Positions 7,463 through 16,091 of a stretch of 36,082 bases of DNA are shown here, in pieces. The DNA is from Planctomycetota bacterium (GTDB taxonomy: Bacteria; Planctomycetota; Brocadiia; CAIUPP01), in the NCBI GenBank assembly GCA_022705425.1, contig JAKJEM010000025.1, positions 7,174 to 43,255 of the forward strand, given 5' to 3'. The notes under the pieces were generated by a model that was not told the DNA's origin, did no database searches, and saw only the letters and a list, made by a program, of their open reading frames with translations. Made by a program: the position numbers and the translations under genes. Position 1 is the stretch's first letter; every line of letters begins with the position of its first letter.

Positions 7463-10400
7463 CTACTCCGCCCGCAGGAAGACCGTCCCCCCGGCCAGGG
7501 CCGCTTCGTCGAGGACGCAACGGGCCTCGCTGTTCTGAAGGGTCGCTTCCAGGTCCCGCCACGTCTCGCCGTCGGCGCTGATCTTCAACCCGCGACGCGC
7601 AGGCAGCACGACCTCGACGGGGGCGTTGGCCGTCAGCCGCCAGCGCCCGGGCGCCTCCCGCAACAGGGAGGCGTACGGCGTCACAAGCACCCGATGGCCG
7701 GGGCCGAAATGATAGACGTGGAACTTCGCCAGTCCGTCGCCGTCGGCGTCGGTGAAGTCCTCCACGCGCGCCCCCGCGTCCTCCGGCAGCGTAAAAGCCC
7801 CCATCTTGCCGGGCATGACGGAGGTCGAAATCCATTCCCCGGCCTCATTGACGATGTCGCCGCCGGCGTAGCTGCGCGTTCCGGCGTAGCCTGCCGGGAG
7901 CTTGAGGGGCTGGAAGGTGAAGCTGCGAAGGTCCGCGTCCACCTTGAGCACCTCCACGCGCATGTCCTCCTTCCACTCGCCGTGGGACTTGATGAGCAGC
8001 GTCCGCTTGCCGTCGCCGTCGGCATCGGGCACGCGCTCCCAGGAGATCGCCCCCCCCATGCGCGCGCCGCCGCGGAAACTCGTTCCCATCCAGCGGACGC
8101 TGCCGGCGTCGGCGTCAAGGACGGTCCAACCCTTATCGCCGCGCTCGTTTTCGAGCCACCCGCCGACCTGCTGGTGCTCCGGCTCAACGGGACCGACAAT
8201 CTCGCGTCCGTTTCGGACAAGAAGGACCGGAGCGCGGTAGGTCTCGGCGGTCTTGGCAAAGTGCAGGACGGTCACGCCGTCGCGGGACTCCGCGCGCTCG
8301 ATACGGAAGGGCTCCGCTCCCGGCCCGGCCAGAACCGTCGTGCCGGCGAGCAGCGACGACGGCAGCGCCCGATCGAGTCGCGCCTCGCGCTTGCGGTGAT
8401 CCACGGCGGCGATCACGGCCTCGAGGACGGGCGCCTTCAGGCGCAGAGCGATGCCGCGCGCCTGCACCTCGGGACCGCCGACCAAAGCGCACGCGCGCGG
8501 GCCCGCCGCGTCAAAGGACAGGAAGGCGAAGCGCCCGGCGGCCTCGATGCCTCCCTGCGTCTCGATGCGGGCGCGGGCGGCGGGGTCGGCCGACTGATAG
8601 AAGAGGTCGCGCCGGTCCTTGCCGACCTGAACGGCCAGCGCCACCGGCGCCCCCGCCGCCCCCGCGCGCAGCGGCAGCCGCTGCACACCGGAAAGGAAGG
8701 GCTCGCCGGCAAAGGGCTCGATTACGGCGGGGAAGACGGAAACGGCCTCCGGCGCCTTCTCCTCGGTCACGCCGACGCAGAGGATGCGGTATTCCACCTG
8801 CTCGCTCGTGGCCACGACCGTCTTGACGCGCCGCCCCTCGGACCCGGACAGAAAGAGGCGGGTGAACTTGCGAGGGGCGTTCTTGTCGAAGGCCGCATCC
8901 AGGCGCTTTCCGCGCTCGGACGGGAACATGCGGAGGCGGCCGACCATGCGCTCTTCCATCACGCGGTCCAGCGGCCATACGGCCTGATAGAGGTCGCCGG
9001 GAACGCGTCCGTTGTCGGCGGGCAGCAGGTTATGCGCGAAGGCCTGCTGGCTGTAACGGAAGGGCGGGCGCGGCGCCTTGGCGGCCTCCTCGCCGAGGAG
9101 GTCGGCCATGGCGTCGGCGGCCTGCTTCTTCTGCGCCCCCTTCTTCTCATAGTACTCGACCGCGTCGGGCGTTTCCATCGCCTCCGTCTGCTGGCCGTGG
9201 AACCAGTAGGTGCGCTCGCGCCCGCCGGACGCGCGGACGACGTCGAAGAGGTAGGCCTCGTCGCCGGGACCGTCCACCAGCGCCACGAAACGGCGCGCGG
9301 CGATCTCCTTCTCCCCCCCGCCGAAGCCCGCCTCCATGCAGGGCACGCCGGGCAGGTGCGCCACAAGATTCAGCGTGGCCGTCCGCACGCGCCCGTCCAC
9401 CGTCACCAGGCAGTGGCTCTCCGGCGCCGTCGTGGGCGGCTTGCCGTATCCCGGACGCCCGCCGAACTCCGGCAGGGCCACGAGGCCCTTGGAGAAGACC
9501 TCGAGGTTGAGGCTGTCGGCGTGGGAATGGCCGGCGCCGTAGCCCGCGCGCATGACGACGCCGGTGCGCCTGCGGAAGTCCGGCTCGCCGACGCGGTTCT
9601 CCAAGATGCCGACGCCGAAGCCCTCCAGGGCGCGCGAGGGCAGCGTCTGACGCGGGTCCTGGGGAATGGCGCGCGCGGCGGCGCGCACGGCCTCGGCGTC
9701 CGCCTTCGTCGCGTAGTCCGGGAGACCGTACACCCGGTCGAGCATCCAGGCGAAACGGGCGTCGCCGTAATGCCGCCAGGCCTCCAGGAGGACCATCTGC
9801 GCCGTCTCCGGTTCCTCGCCGTAGGTCATCGTCGGGGTGCCGGTGGGACCGGAGACATCGCCCACGCCGTTGACGTGGACGCCGGCGGTGTAGGGTTCGA
9901 TCAGCCACAGCGCGGCCTGATGAAGGATCGGCGTGCGCCCGTGACGGACGAGGTCGAAGGCGTCGGCGTTGACGCGCCGGGCGAAGCGCGTCACCTCGGC
10001 CAGAGCCGCCCCGGACCCCAGCGACGGCCCCTTGGCGTAGTACATCGAGCCGATGAAGGACGTGGAATCGCGGCTGCGCTTGCAGGTGAGGGTGTCCAGA
10101 AGGGAGGCGAACTGGTAGTCGGACTGGTGCGTAATGCGGCGCAGCATCTCGCGTCCGGCTTCGTTGTCCCCCTGCACGAGGGCGATGGCCGGCTCGCAGC
10201 GCAAGGAGGAGAAGCGAATCTCGCCCCGCTCGCTGACGTCGAAGAAGTGCTGGACGAGTTTGACATCGAGCAACTCGACAAGGTCCTGGGGCGTCTTCAC
10301 CCACGGGATCGTCTGCCCGACGGCCTCGGCGAGGGCGGCGTTGTCCTTGATGAAGGGGAAGAGCTTGTCGTAGGACATCACCAGCGGCATGTTGTCCTTG

Positions 10401-11803
10401 CCGGCCCAACCGGAGTAATCGAGCTTGCCGAACTCCCCGGCGTGGTTCCCCCGGAAGCAGTTGAAGGGATGCGTCCCCCAGGTGGCCAGCATGGTGCTCT
10501 GGACGGTGTAATCAAGGCTGGGGAAGGCATCGGCAAAGTGGGCCAGCATCACGGCCGCGTCGAAGGCGGTGCGCGGGTCGCCCGTCTCGTAGTACTGGTC
10601 GGCCAGGCGCTCAATGCGCGACCGCAGCGCCACCCAGCGTCCCTTGAAGGCCACCGGCAGGATGTTGAAGTAGAAGTTGTGCCCCATCTTGCCCGCGCGT
10701 TCCTTGGGCGAATAGTACCCGCCGCCGTCGTCCGGCCAGCGTCCGGGAAGGGGACGGAAGAGGGCGTAGTCTCCGGCCTCATAGCGCCCGACGGGGCCGG
10801 GCTTCTCCGTGCCCCAGTTGAACTCAGGCTTGTGCGCCGGAGGAACGCCGAAGCTGACGCCGCGGGCGCCCTTGGGTTCCGGCATGGGAATGTCGAGCTC
10901 GCGCTTGCGCGTCCCCGTCGCCGCCGCAACCTCGAAGGGATCGGCCTCCGGCAGCGTCGGGCCGGTCATCACCCACGGCTCCGTGAGGACATCGTTCATG
11001 CGCCAGAGCCAGCGATCCGCATTCGGCTCGGAAAGGCCCTCCGTGCCGAGGCGGAACTCCTGATAGTAGCCCTCCGTCGGCATCCCCCCGCCGGCGATGA
11101 GGGTGTTGCGCGGCGGAAAGGCCGCCGCAATGCCCCGCGCGCGAGCGAGGGCGTCGGCGGCGGGATAGGGCTCGCGGACGGCCTTGCCGCTTTCGAGATG
11201 GCGCGGCGCGGTGTAGATGCCCGACTCGCGCTTGAAGCCCTTCTTCCAGGTCCCCGCGAGAACGTCGCGCAGTTCCAGCCGGTCCACCAGCAGATCAAAG
11301 GCGCTCCCCGGCCCGAGGCTGAAAGCCAGATCGTACTCCCCCGCCGCGTTCGCGTCGAAGTAGAGGTGCGCGACATCCTGGTGCATGCCCGCCATGTAGT
11401 TCACGCGCATCCGCCACTGGGCCGACGTCGCCCCGCCGGGCCCGATGGCGGGGCCTTTCACGGCAAGGTGGACGTACATCGGCTCGCGGTAGGCGGAAGG
11501 GTTCTTCTCCGTTCGCGCAATGCACCAGAGGGAGTACGTGCCGCGTTCCAGCCGCCGCGTGATGCGCAGGGCGCTCCCCCCCGCCTTCAGGCGAACGACC
11601 CGCCCGTTAGCCGCGCGAGGATCGGGAAGGATGTCCTCCGCCGGCAGACCGGGGCACTCCTCCGCCTCGAAGGCCGCAACGAGGGCCGGCGGACGGATGA
11701 AGGCCTTCACGGCGTGGTCCGTCAGCGTGAAAGCCTCGGCGCTGACGGCGGCAAGCAGGACGCCGGTAAGCGCCACGAGGGCACGGCGACACGATGGATT
11801 CAT
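7463..11803 (-). CDS. Large secreted heparinase II/III-like protein
   Basis: A 1446-residue protein with a signal peptide (MNPSCRRALVALTGV, cleavage after about AEA). The middle of the protein carries a long helical region with the pattern of an alpha/alpha toroid. It is followed near residue 755 by GYGAGHSHADSLNLEVFS and shortly after by CLVTVDGR, the heparinase II/III catalytic-domain signature (conserved His in a beta-sandwich). Such enzymes cleave uronic-acid polysaccharides by beta-elimination. The last 500 or so residues are beta-rich and not recognised; they include Asp-rich segments (VPDADGDGKR, FTDADGDGLAKF) that look like calcium-binding or dockerin-like loops. It is about twice as long as typical PL12/PL21 enzymes. 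I chose ATG 11803 over a GTG at 11833 because of GGAG upstream and the clean signal peptide. The substrate is unknown. Confidence 0.8.
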   Translation of the reverse strand: MNPSCRRALVALTGVLLAAVSAEAFTLTDHAVKAFIRPPALVAAFEAEECPGLPAEDILPDPRAANGRVVRLKAGGSALRITRRLERGTYSLWCIARTEKNPSAYREPMYVHLAVKGPAIGPGGATSAQWRMRVNYMAGMHQDVAHLYFDANAAGEYDLAFSLGPGSAFDLLVDRLELRDVLAGTWKKGFKRESGIYTAPRHLESGKAVREPYPAADALARARGIAAAFPPRNTLIAGGGMPTEGYYQEFRLGTEGLSEPNADRWLWRMNDVLTEPWVMTGPTLPEADPFEVAAATGTRKRELDIPMPEPKGARGVSFGVPPAHKPEFNWGTEKPGPVGRYEAGDYALFRPLPGRWPDDGGGYYSPKERAGKMGHNFYFNILPVAFKGRWVALRSRIERLADQYYETGDPRTAFDAAVMLAHFADAFPSLDYTVQSTMLATWGTHPFNCFRGNHAGEFGKLDYSGWAGKDNMPLVMSYDKLFPFIKDNAALAEAVGQTIPWVKTPQDLVELLDVKLVQHFFDVSERGEIRFSSLRCEPAIALVQGDNEAGREMLRRITHQSDYQFASLLDTLTCKRSRDSTSFIGSMYYAKGPSLGSGAALAEVTRFARRVNADAFDLVRHGRTPILHQAALWLIEPYTAGVHVNGVGDVSGPTGTPTMTYGEEPETAQMVLLEAWRHYGDARFAWMLDRVYGLPDYATKADAEAVRAAARAIPQDPRQTLPSRALEGFGVGILENRVGEPDFRRRTGVVMRAGYGAGHSHADSLNLEVFSKGLVALPEFGGRPGYGKPPTTAPESHCLVTVDGRVRTATLNLVAHLPGVPCMEAGFGGGEKEIAARRFVALVDGPGDEAYLFDVVRASGGRERTYWFHGQQTEAMETPDAVEYYEKKGAQKKQAADAMADLLGEEAAKAPRPPFRYSQQAFAHNLLPADNGRVPGDLYQAVWPLDRVMEERMVGRLRMFPSERGKRLDAAFDKNAPRKFTRLFLSGSEGRRVKTVVATSEQVEYRILCVGVTEEKAPEAVSVFPAVIEPFAGEPFLSGVQRLPLRAGAAGAPVALAVQVGKDRRDLFYQSADPAARARIETQGGIEAAGRFAFLSFDAAGPRACALVGGPEVQARGIALRLKAPVLEAVIAAVDHRKREARLDRALPSSLLAGTTVLAGPGAEPFRIERAESRDGVTVLHFAKTAETYRAPVLLVRNGREIVGPVEPEHQQVGGWLENERGDKGWTVLDADAGSVRWMGTSFRGGARMGGAISWERVPDADGDGKRTLLIKSHGEWKEDMRVEVLKVDADLRSFTFQPLKLPAGYAGTRSYAGGDIVNEAGEWISTSVMPGKMGAFTLPEDAGARVEDFTDADGDGLAKFHVYHFGPGHRVLVTPYASLLREAPGRWRLTANAPVEVVLPARRGLKISADGETWRDLEATLQNSEARCVLDEAALAGGTVFLRAE

Positions 11804-11868
11804 GCGGAAGCTCCAGCCGGCGGGATGCGCCACCAGGACATCTCGGGAATGACGTTCGACACGACAAC

Positions 11869-11897
11869 AGCATAACGCCAGCCCGGACCCGGAGCAA
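11869..11897 (-). promoter_or_regulatory. Possible promoter for the heparinase-like gene
   Basis: On the minus strand: TTGCTC (11897-11892), a 17-bp spacer, and TATGCT (11874-11869). This gives a leader of about 60 nt before ATG 11803. The match to consensus is moderate; a TTGACG lies six bases further upstream but is too far from the -10. Confidence 0.35.
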
Positions 11898-11970
11898 CGT
11901 CAAGAGCGCCCCTCCGGCCGCCCCCGTGTGCCCGCCGAAGCCACCGACGAACTTAGGACCATCCATCATT

Positions 11971-12054
11971 GTCGTCCGTCGTCTGTCGTCCGTCGTCCGT
12001 CGTCCGTCGTCTGTTGTCCGTCGTCTGTCGTCTGTCGTCCGTCGCCCGTCCTCC
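11971..12054. repeat. Heptanucleotide tandem repeat, 12 copies of GTCGTCY
   Basis: Twelve consecutive 7-bp units, consensus GTCGTCY. The last base alternates C/T, and only three units differ elsewhere (GTTGTCC, GTCGCCC, GTCCTCC). It fills 84 bp of the 328-bp divergent gap between the heparinase-like gene and the M42 peptidase gene, upstream of both start codons and outside both predicted promoters. Heptameric short tandem repeats are known from other bacteria, notably cyanobacteria; a function here is not evident. The rest of the gap holds only the promoters. Confidence 0.9.
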
Positions 12055-12066
12055 CCCCAATCTCAT

Positions 12067-12095
12067 TTGCGTCCAACCGCTCGCCTGAATAGAAT
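12067..12095 (+). promoter_or_regulatory. Predicted promoter for the M42 peptidase gene
   Basis: TTGCGT (12067-12072), a 17-bp spacer, and TAGAAT (12090-12095). Transcription would begin near 12102, thirty bases before the start codon. It lies immediately downstream of the heptamer repeat. Confidence 0.45.
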
Positions 12096-12131
12096 GACCT
12101 GTATAGTCCCCTTGTATAAGAAAGGACCGAC

Positions 12132-13202
12132 ATGGACCGCACCGCGCAGGACTTCCTCCGCAAACTTGTCGAACTCCCCAGCCCCTCGGGATTCGAGCAG
12201 CCGGCGCAGCGCCTCATCCGCGAGCGCGTCAAGGACTGCGTGGATCAAGTCCGGGTGGACGTGCACGGCAACCTCATCGCCGCGCTCAACCCTTCAGCCC
12301 CGCTGCGGATCATGCTCGACGGCCACTGCGACGAAATCGGCCTGATGATCACGCACATTGACGACAAGGGGTTCATCTACTTCCAGGCCATCGGCGGCAT
12401 TGACCCGAGCAACCTGGCCGGCCAGCGCGTCGAGATTCACTCCCCCGGCGGCCCGGTCCCCGGCGTCATCGGGCGCAAGCCCATTCACATGATGACCCCC
12501 GAGGAGCACGGCAAGACGGGAAAGATCAAGGACTTCTGGATTGACATCGGCGCGAAGAACCTGAAGGACGCGCAGAAGGCCGTGGCCGTCGGCGATCCCA
12601 TCACGATCCCCCGCAAGTTCCAGGAGCTTCGCAACGGCCTCTTCACCGCCCGCGGACTTGACAACCGCGTGGGCGCCTGGACGGTCGCCGAAGTCCTGCG
12701 CCGGCTGAGCAAGACGAAGCTCTCGTGCGCGGTGTACGGCGTCTCCTCCGTTCAGGAGGAACTCGGGCTCCGCGGCGCGCAGACCTCCTCCTTCGGGATT
12801 GACCCGCACGTCGGCATTGCCGTGGACGTCGGCTTCACCAGCGACTGCCCCGACACGGAAAAGAAGCTTGTGGGCGACATCTCGGTCAACAAGGGCCCGA
12901 TCCTCTTCCTTGGCGCCTACTTCGCCCCGAACCCGGTGCTGGCCAAGCTGATCCGCCGCGTGGCGAAGGAAAAGCGAATCCCGCTCCAACTCCAGGCCGA
13001 AGCGCCCTTCGGGCGAACGGACGCCAACGTGATCCAGACCAACCGCGCCGGCGTCGCCGCCGCGCTGGTCAGCATCCCCAACCGCTACATGCACACCCCC
13101 GGCGAAATCTGCTCCCTGAAGGACCTCGACGCGACGGTGGACCTGATCGCGGCGGTCGTCAGCGCCATCAAGCCCGACATGGACTTCACGCCGAAGCACT
13201 GA
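12132..13202 (+). CDS. M42-family metallo-aminopeptidase (FrvX/glutamyl aminopeptidase type)
   Basis: A 356-residue cytosolic di-metal aminopeptidase of the family that forms dodecameric TET particles and trims peptides. The metal and catalytic residues lie in the expected order: H65 and D67 in GHCDEIG, D177 in RGLDNRVG, E209/E210 in SSVQEELGLRGA, D232 in VDVGFTSD, and a C-terminal His in PNRYMHTPGE (about 325). The length is typical for the family (about 340-360). ATG 12132 has GAAAGGA upstream and homology starts within the first ten residues. Some homologues are annotated as endoglucanases, but the motif set is that of aminopeptidases. The MFS gene follows after 90 bp on the same strand. 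Confidence 0.93.
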   Translation: MDRTAQDFLRKLVELPSPSGFEQPAQRLIRERVKDCVDQVRVDVHGNLIAALNPSAPLRIMLDGHCDEIGLMITHIDDKGFIYFQAIGGIDPSNLAGQRVEIHSPGGPVPGVIGRKPIHMMTPEEHGKTGKIKDFWIDIGAKNLKDAQKAVAVGDPITIPRKFQELRNGLFTARGLDNRVGAWTVAEVLRRLSKTKLSCAVYGVSSVQEELGLRGAQTSSFGIDPHVGIAVDVGFTSDCPDTEKKLVGDISVNKGPILFLGAYFAPNPVLAKLIRRVAKEKRIPLQLQAEAPFGRTDANVIQTNRAGVAAALVSIPNRYMHTPGEICSLKDLDATVDLIAAVVSAIKPDMDFTPKH

Positions 13203-13292
13203 GCGGCATCATTTCCGCGTTGGGCCGTGTGCCGGATATCCTTCGTTGCCGCGCCGCTCTTCCGCAGAACGCCCCCTCCCCCGGATTCCCTC

Positions 13293-14678
13293 ATGTCCGC
13301 CTCACCCGACGACCGGACGCCCCCCTCCCAAGCCGACGAGGGCCTGATCGAACCCTGCGTCAACTACGTGCGCGACTACTTCACCCAGCGCACGATCCAC
13401 CCCGACCAGTTGCCCGACATCATGTTCAAGCACATCTACACCGGGGCGATGGGCAACGTGTGGGGCACACTGATCGCGGGCGTCTTCTTCGTCTATTTCG
13501 GCAACGCCATCGGCCTGACGAAGTTCGAGTGGGGCATCCTGAGCGCCGTGGGGTCGTGGGTGCTGCTCTCGGAAGTCCTCTCGGCGGCTATCACCCAGCG
13601 CGTGGGACACCGCAAACTGCTGTGGTTCATCTGCGCCTTCTCCGATCGCAGCATCCGCTTCATGGCGATCATGGCCTCGCTGCTCCTGTGGCACATGGGC
13701 TGGCCGCACGCCGGCCTCGTGCTCGTCTGCTCGATCACCCTGGCGACGTGCCTGGGCGCCATGGCCGGCCCGCCCTGGCTCTCCTGGCTGGCCGACCTCA
13801 TCCCGGAAAAGGAGCACGGCGAGTTCTGGGGACGGCGCTCGGCATGGGTGAACCTCGCGGTGGTCTGCGCCATGCTCCCGGCGGCCCTCTACATGGACCG
13901 CCTCCCCGAGGCGACCAAACTCACCGTCACGATCTGGATCTTCGCGCTGGCGACGGTGATCGGACTGCTGGACCTCGTGATCCACGGCACCATCCCCGAG
14001 CCGAAGATGACGCGGCCCCGCGATCCCCACTTCTTCCGGCAGTTCCTCACCCCCCTGCGCGACCGGGGCTTCCGCCCCTTCCTCATCTTCTGCTTCTGCT
14101 GGACCTTCTCCGTGATGATCGGCGCGACGCTGCTGACCGTTTACATCATGGAGGACCTGGGGGGAAAGCGGAACCTCTTCGGGACCTCGCTGGCCACGGT
14201 GGGCGCCTATCTGCTCGGCGGGGTGCTGACGGCGCGCTGGACCGGTGCGCTCGTGGACCGCTGGGGGCCGAAGGCCGTCATGCGCTGGGGGTACCTCTTC
14301 TGGGCGCTGATCCCCTTCTCCTGGTTCTTCCTCACGCCCGCCAACGTGCTGTGGATCATCGGCGCGGTCAACCTGGTCGCCGGCTTCTTCGTCACCGCCG
14401 CCGCGAACGGCGCCCTCAAGATCCAGACGCGCTACCCGCCCCCCTCCCACCGCGCCATGTACATCGCCGTCTCCAACTGCGCCAACTACGTGGCCGCCGG
14501 CCTCGCCGCGCTGGCCGCCGCCTTCATGGCGCGACACCTCGAACACTGGACCTGGACGCTCGACCGGCTCACCTTCACCTCCCTCGACGCCTTCGCGGCG
14601 GTGTCGCTGGTCCTGCGTGTGGCAACGGCAATCCTGCTCATCGGGCCGATCCGCGAGCATGGAGAGGACAAGTCATGA
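13293..14678 (+). CDS. MFS transporter
   Basis: A protein of about 461 residues with roughly 11-12 hydrophobic segments, for example TLIAGVFFVYFGNAIGL, WVLLSEVLSAAI, GLVLVCSITLATCLGAMAG, FLIFCFCWTFSVMIGATLL and WIIGAVNLVAGFFVTAAA. There is an MFS-like cytoplasmic loop (ALVDRWGPKAVMRWG) in the second half. The substrate cannot be named. The frame is open to a GTG at 13227, but I favour ATG 13293 (MSASPDD), which starts a hydrophilic N-terminus; neither start has a good Shine-Dalgarno. The UroD-like gene starts 17 bp downstream with a strong ribosome-binding site, so the two are probably co-transcribed and may handle the same compound. Confidence 0.8.
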   Translation: MSASPDDRTPPSQADEGLIEPCVNYVRDYFTQRTIHPDQLPDIMFKHIYTGAMGNVWGTLIAGVFFVYFGNAIGLTKFEWGILSAVGSWVLLSEVLSAAITQRVGHRKLLWFICAFSDRSIRFMAIMASLLLWHMGWPHAGLVLVCSITLATCLGAMAGPPWLSWLADLIPEKEHGEFWGRRSAWVNLAVVCAMLPAALYMDRLPEATKLTVTIWIFALATVIGLLDLVIHGTIPEPKMTRPRDPHFFRQFLTPLRDRGFRPFLIFCFCWTFSVMIGATLLTVYIMEDLGGKRNLFGTSLATVGAYLLGGVLTARWTGALVDRWGPKAVMRWGYLFWALIPFSWFFLTPANVLWIIGAVNLVAGFFVTAAANGALKIQTRYPPPSHRAMYIAVSNCANYVAAGLAALAAAFMARHLEHWTWTLDRLTFTSLDAFAAVSLVLRVATAILLIGPIREHGEDKS

Positions 14679-14694
14679 ACCGGAGGAGTCCATC

Positions 14695-15711
14695 ATGACC
14701 AAACGCGATGTCGTGCAGCGGGTCTTCGAGGGCAAGCGCCCACCCTATGTCCCCTGGAACCTGAGCTTCACCCACGAAGCCCGGCGCAAGCTCGTCGAGT
14801 ACGCGGGCACGGAAGACCTCGAACCCCTCCTCCAGAACCACCTCCTCGTCCTCGGCAGCGACATGGGCTTCTTCGAAGACATCGGCGGCGGATGCGTCCG
14901 CGACGTCTTCGGCGTCACCTGGGACCGAAGCGTGGACAAGGACATCGGCGTCGTCAAGGGCTGCGTCCTGCCGGAGCCGACACTGCGCGGCTACCGCTTC
15001 CCGAACCCCGTGGATGCCCGCTTCTTCCAAGGCTCGCGCGAGCGCATCGCGCGCCACGGCGACCGCTTCCGCGTCTTCTCCATCGGCTTCTCCCTCTACG
15101 AGCGCGCCTGGACGCTGCGCGGAATGGAGAACCTGATGCTCGACTTCATCGAGCATCCGGACTTCGTCGAGGAGTTGCTCAACGCCATCGCCGACTACAA
15201 CATCGCCCAGATGCGCGAGGCGCTGAAGTATGAGATTGACGCCATCCACTTCGGCGACGACTGGGGCCAGCAGCGCGGACTGCAAATGGGACCCGCCACC
15301 TGGCGGCGCTTCATCCTGCCCGTGCTCCGCCGCATGTACTCCGTGGCCCGCCAGGCGGGCAAGTTCGTCTCCATCCACTCCTGCGGTGACGTGGACGAAC
15401 TCTTCGACGACCTCGTGGACGCCGGACTGAACTGCTTCAACCCCTTCCAGCCCGAGGTGATGGACGTCGAGTCTCTCCTGCGGCGCTATCGCGGACGGCT
15501 GGCCTTCTACGGCGGCCTTTCCACACAGCGCACCCTGCCCTACGGAACCCCCGGCGACGTCCGCGCCGAGACGCAACGCCTGCTGCGCCTCGGGGCCGAT
15601 GGCGGCTACATCTTCGCCCCCGCCCATTCCGTGGAAGGGGACGTGCCGCTGGAGAACATGCTGGCCTTCATCGAGGCGCTGAAGAAGCAGCGCGGGTTCG
15701 CCCCGAGCTGA
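14695..15711 (+). CDS. Uroporphyrinogen decarboxylase-like protein (UroD/MtaA/CmuA superfamily)
   Basis: A 338-residue TIM-barrel protein. Recognisable segments: KRDVVQRVFEGKRPPYVPWN at the N-terminus, AIHFGDDWGQQRGLQMGP (middle), SIHSCGDVDELFDDLVDAGL (about 224-243), NPFQPEVMDV, and the C-terminal GGYIFAPAHSVEGDVP. This pattern is typical of the large bacterial family of UroD-like proteins, which includes corrinoid methyltransferases and many paralogues of unknown function, rather than haem-pathway HemE. GGAGGAG lies 8 bp upstream of ATG 14695. Its 3' end overlaps the convergent small membrane protein gene by 44 bp. Close linkage to the MFS gene suggests catabolism of an imported methylated or aromatic compound, but this is inference. 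Confidence 0.85.
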   Translation: MTKRDVVQRVFEGKRPPYVPWNLSFTHEARRKLVEYAGTEDLEPLLQNHLLVLGSDMGFFEDIGGGCVRDVFGVTWDRSVDKDIGVVKGCVLPEPTLRGYRFPNPVDARFFQGSRERIARHGDRFRVFSIGFSLYERAWTLRGMENLMLDFIEHPDFVEELLNAIADYNIAQMREALKYEIDAIHFGDDWGQQRGLQMGPATWRRFILPVLRRMYSVARQAGKFVSIHSCGDVDELFDDLVDAGLNCFNPFQPEVMDVESLLRRYRGRLAFYGGLSTQRTLPYGTPGDVRAETQRLLRLGADGGYIFAPAHSVEGDVPLENMLAFIEALKKQRGFAPS

Positions 15712-15967
15712 TCGCCCGCAATAGCCCGGCCGTCCCCCAAGCGATCAATGCCCCGGCGGCCGCGCTCAGACCCAGGTGAACGGCCGCCAGGATCAGCCCG
15801 ACGATCACCATTCCGCCGGCCATGCCCTGCCCGATAAGGAACCCCAACATCCAGTAAACTTGCCAAAGCGGAAGCCACCCGAACTTGCTGCCGCTGTCCC
15901 ACACGGGCACGAAGAGCAGCGCCACGAGGACCGCCGTTGTCCCGGCGATCGCACCGTGTCGGAACAT
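15668..15967 (-). CDS. Small integral membrane protein
   Basis: A 99-residue protein starting at ATG 15967 (MFRHGAIAGT). It has three hydrophobic segments: TTAVLVALLFVPVW, WMLGFLIGQGMAGGMVIVGLILAAV, and LSAAAGALIAWGTAGLL. A short basic C-terminus overlaps the 3' end of the convergent UroD-like gene by 44 bp. GAGGAAAAG upstream can serve as a ribosome-binding site. I do not recognise the family. Support comes from coherent membrane topology and a sensible start; the open frame upstream to 16111 is not membrane-like and overlaps icd. Confidence 0.6.
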   Translation of the reverse strand: MFRHGAIAGTTAVLVALLFVPVWDSGSKFGWLPLWQVYWMLGFLIGQGMAGGMVIVGLILAAVHLGLSAAAGALIAWGTAGLLRAISSGRTRAASSAPR

Positions 15968-16091
15968 GCCCGCTCTTTTCCTCGGCCCTTGCGGTCCGGT
16001 CCCTGAACAGCACCGTGGCCGACTGTAATACCTTCCGGCAAGAGGCCTTCTTGTGCGGCATGGCGCGCGGCTGCGGGCGCGGACGACCCCG

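Noticed and set aside
7430-11875. A 1481-codon open frame on the plus strand across the heparinase-like gene
   Set aside because: It is antisense to a gene with a signal peptide and conserved motifs. Its translation is Arg/Gly/His-rich with no recognisable domain, as expected of the reverse strand in DNA with very high GC3.
11971-12054. Heptamer array considered as a CRISPR array
   Set aside because: The units are 7 bp with no spacers and there are no cas genes nearby.
13220-14698. A 492-codon frame overlapping the MFS gene on the same strand
   Set aside because: Its translation is Arg/His/Pro-rich without hydrophobic segments, while the other frame gives a coherent polytopic membrane protein.
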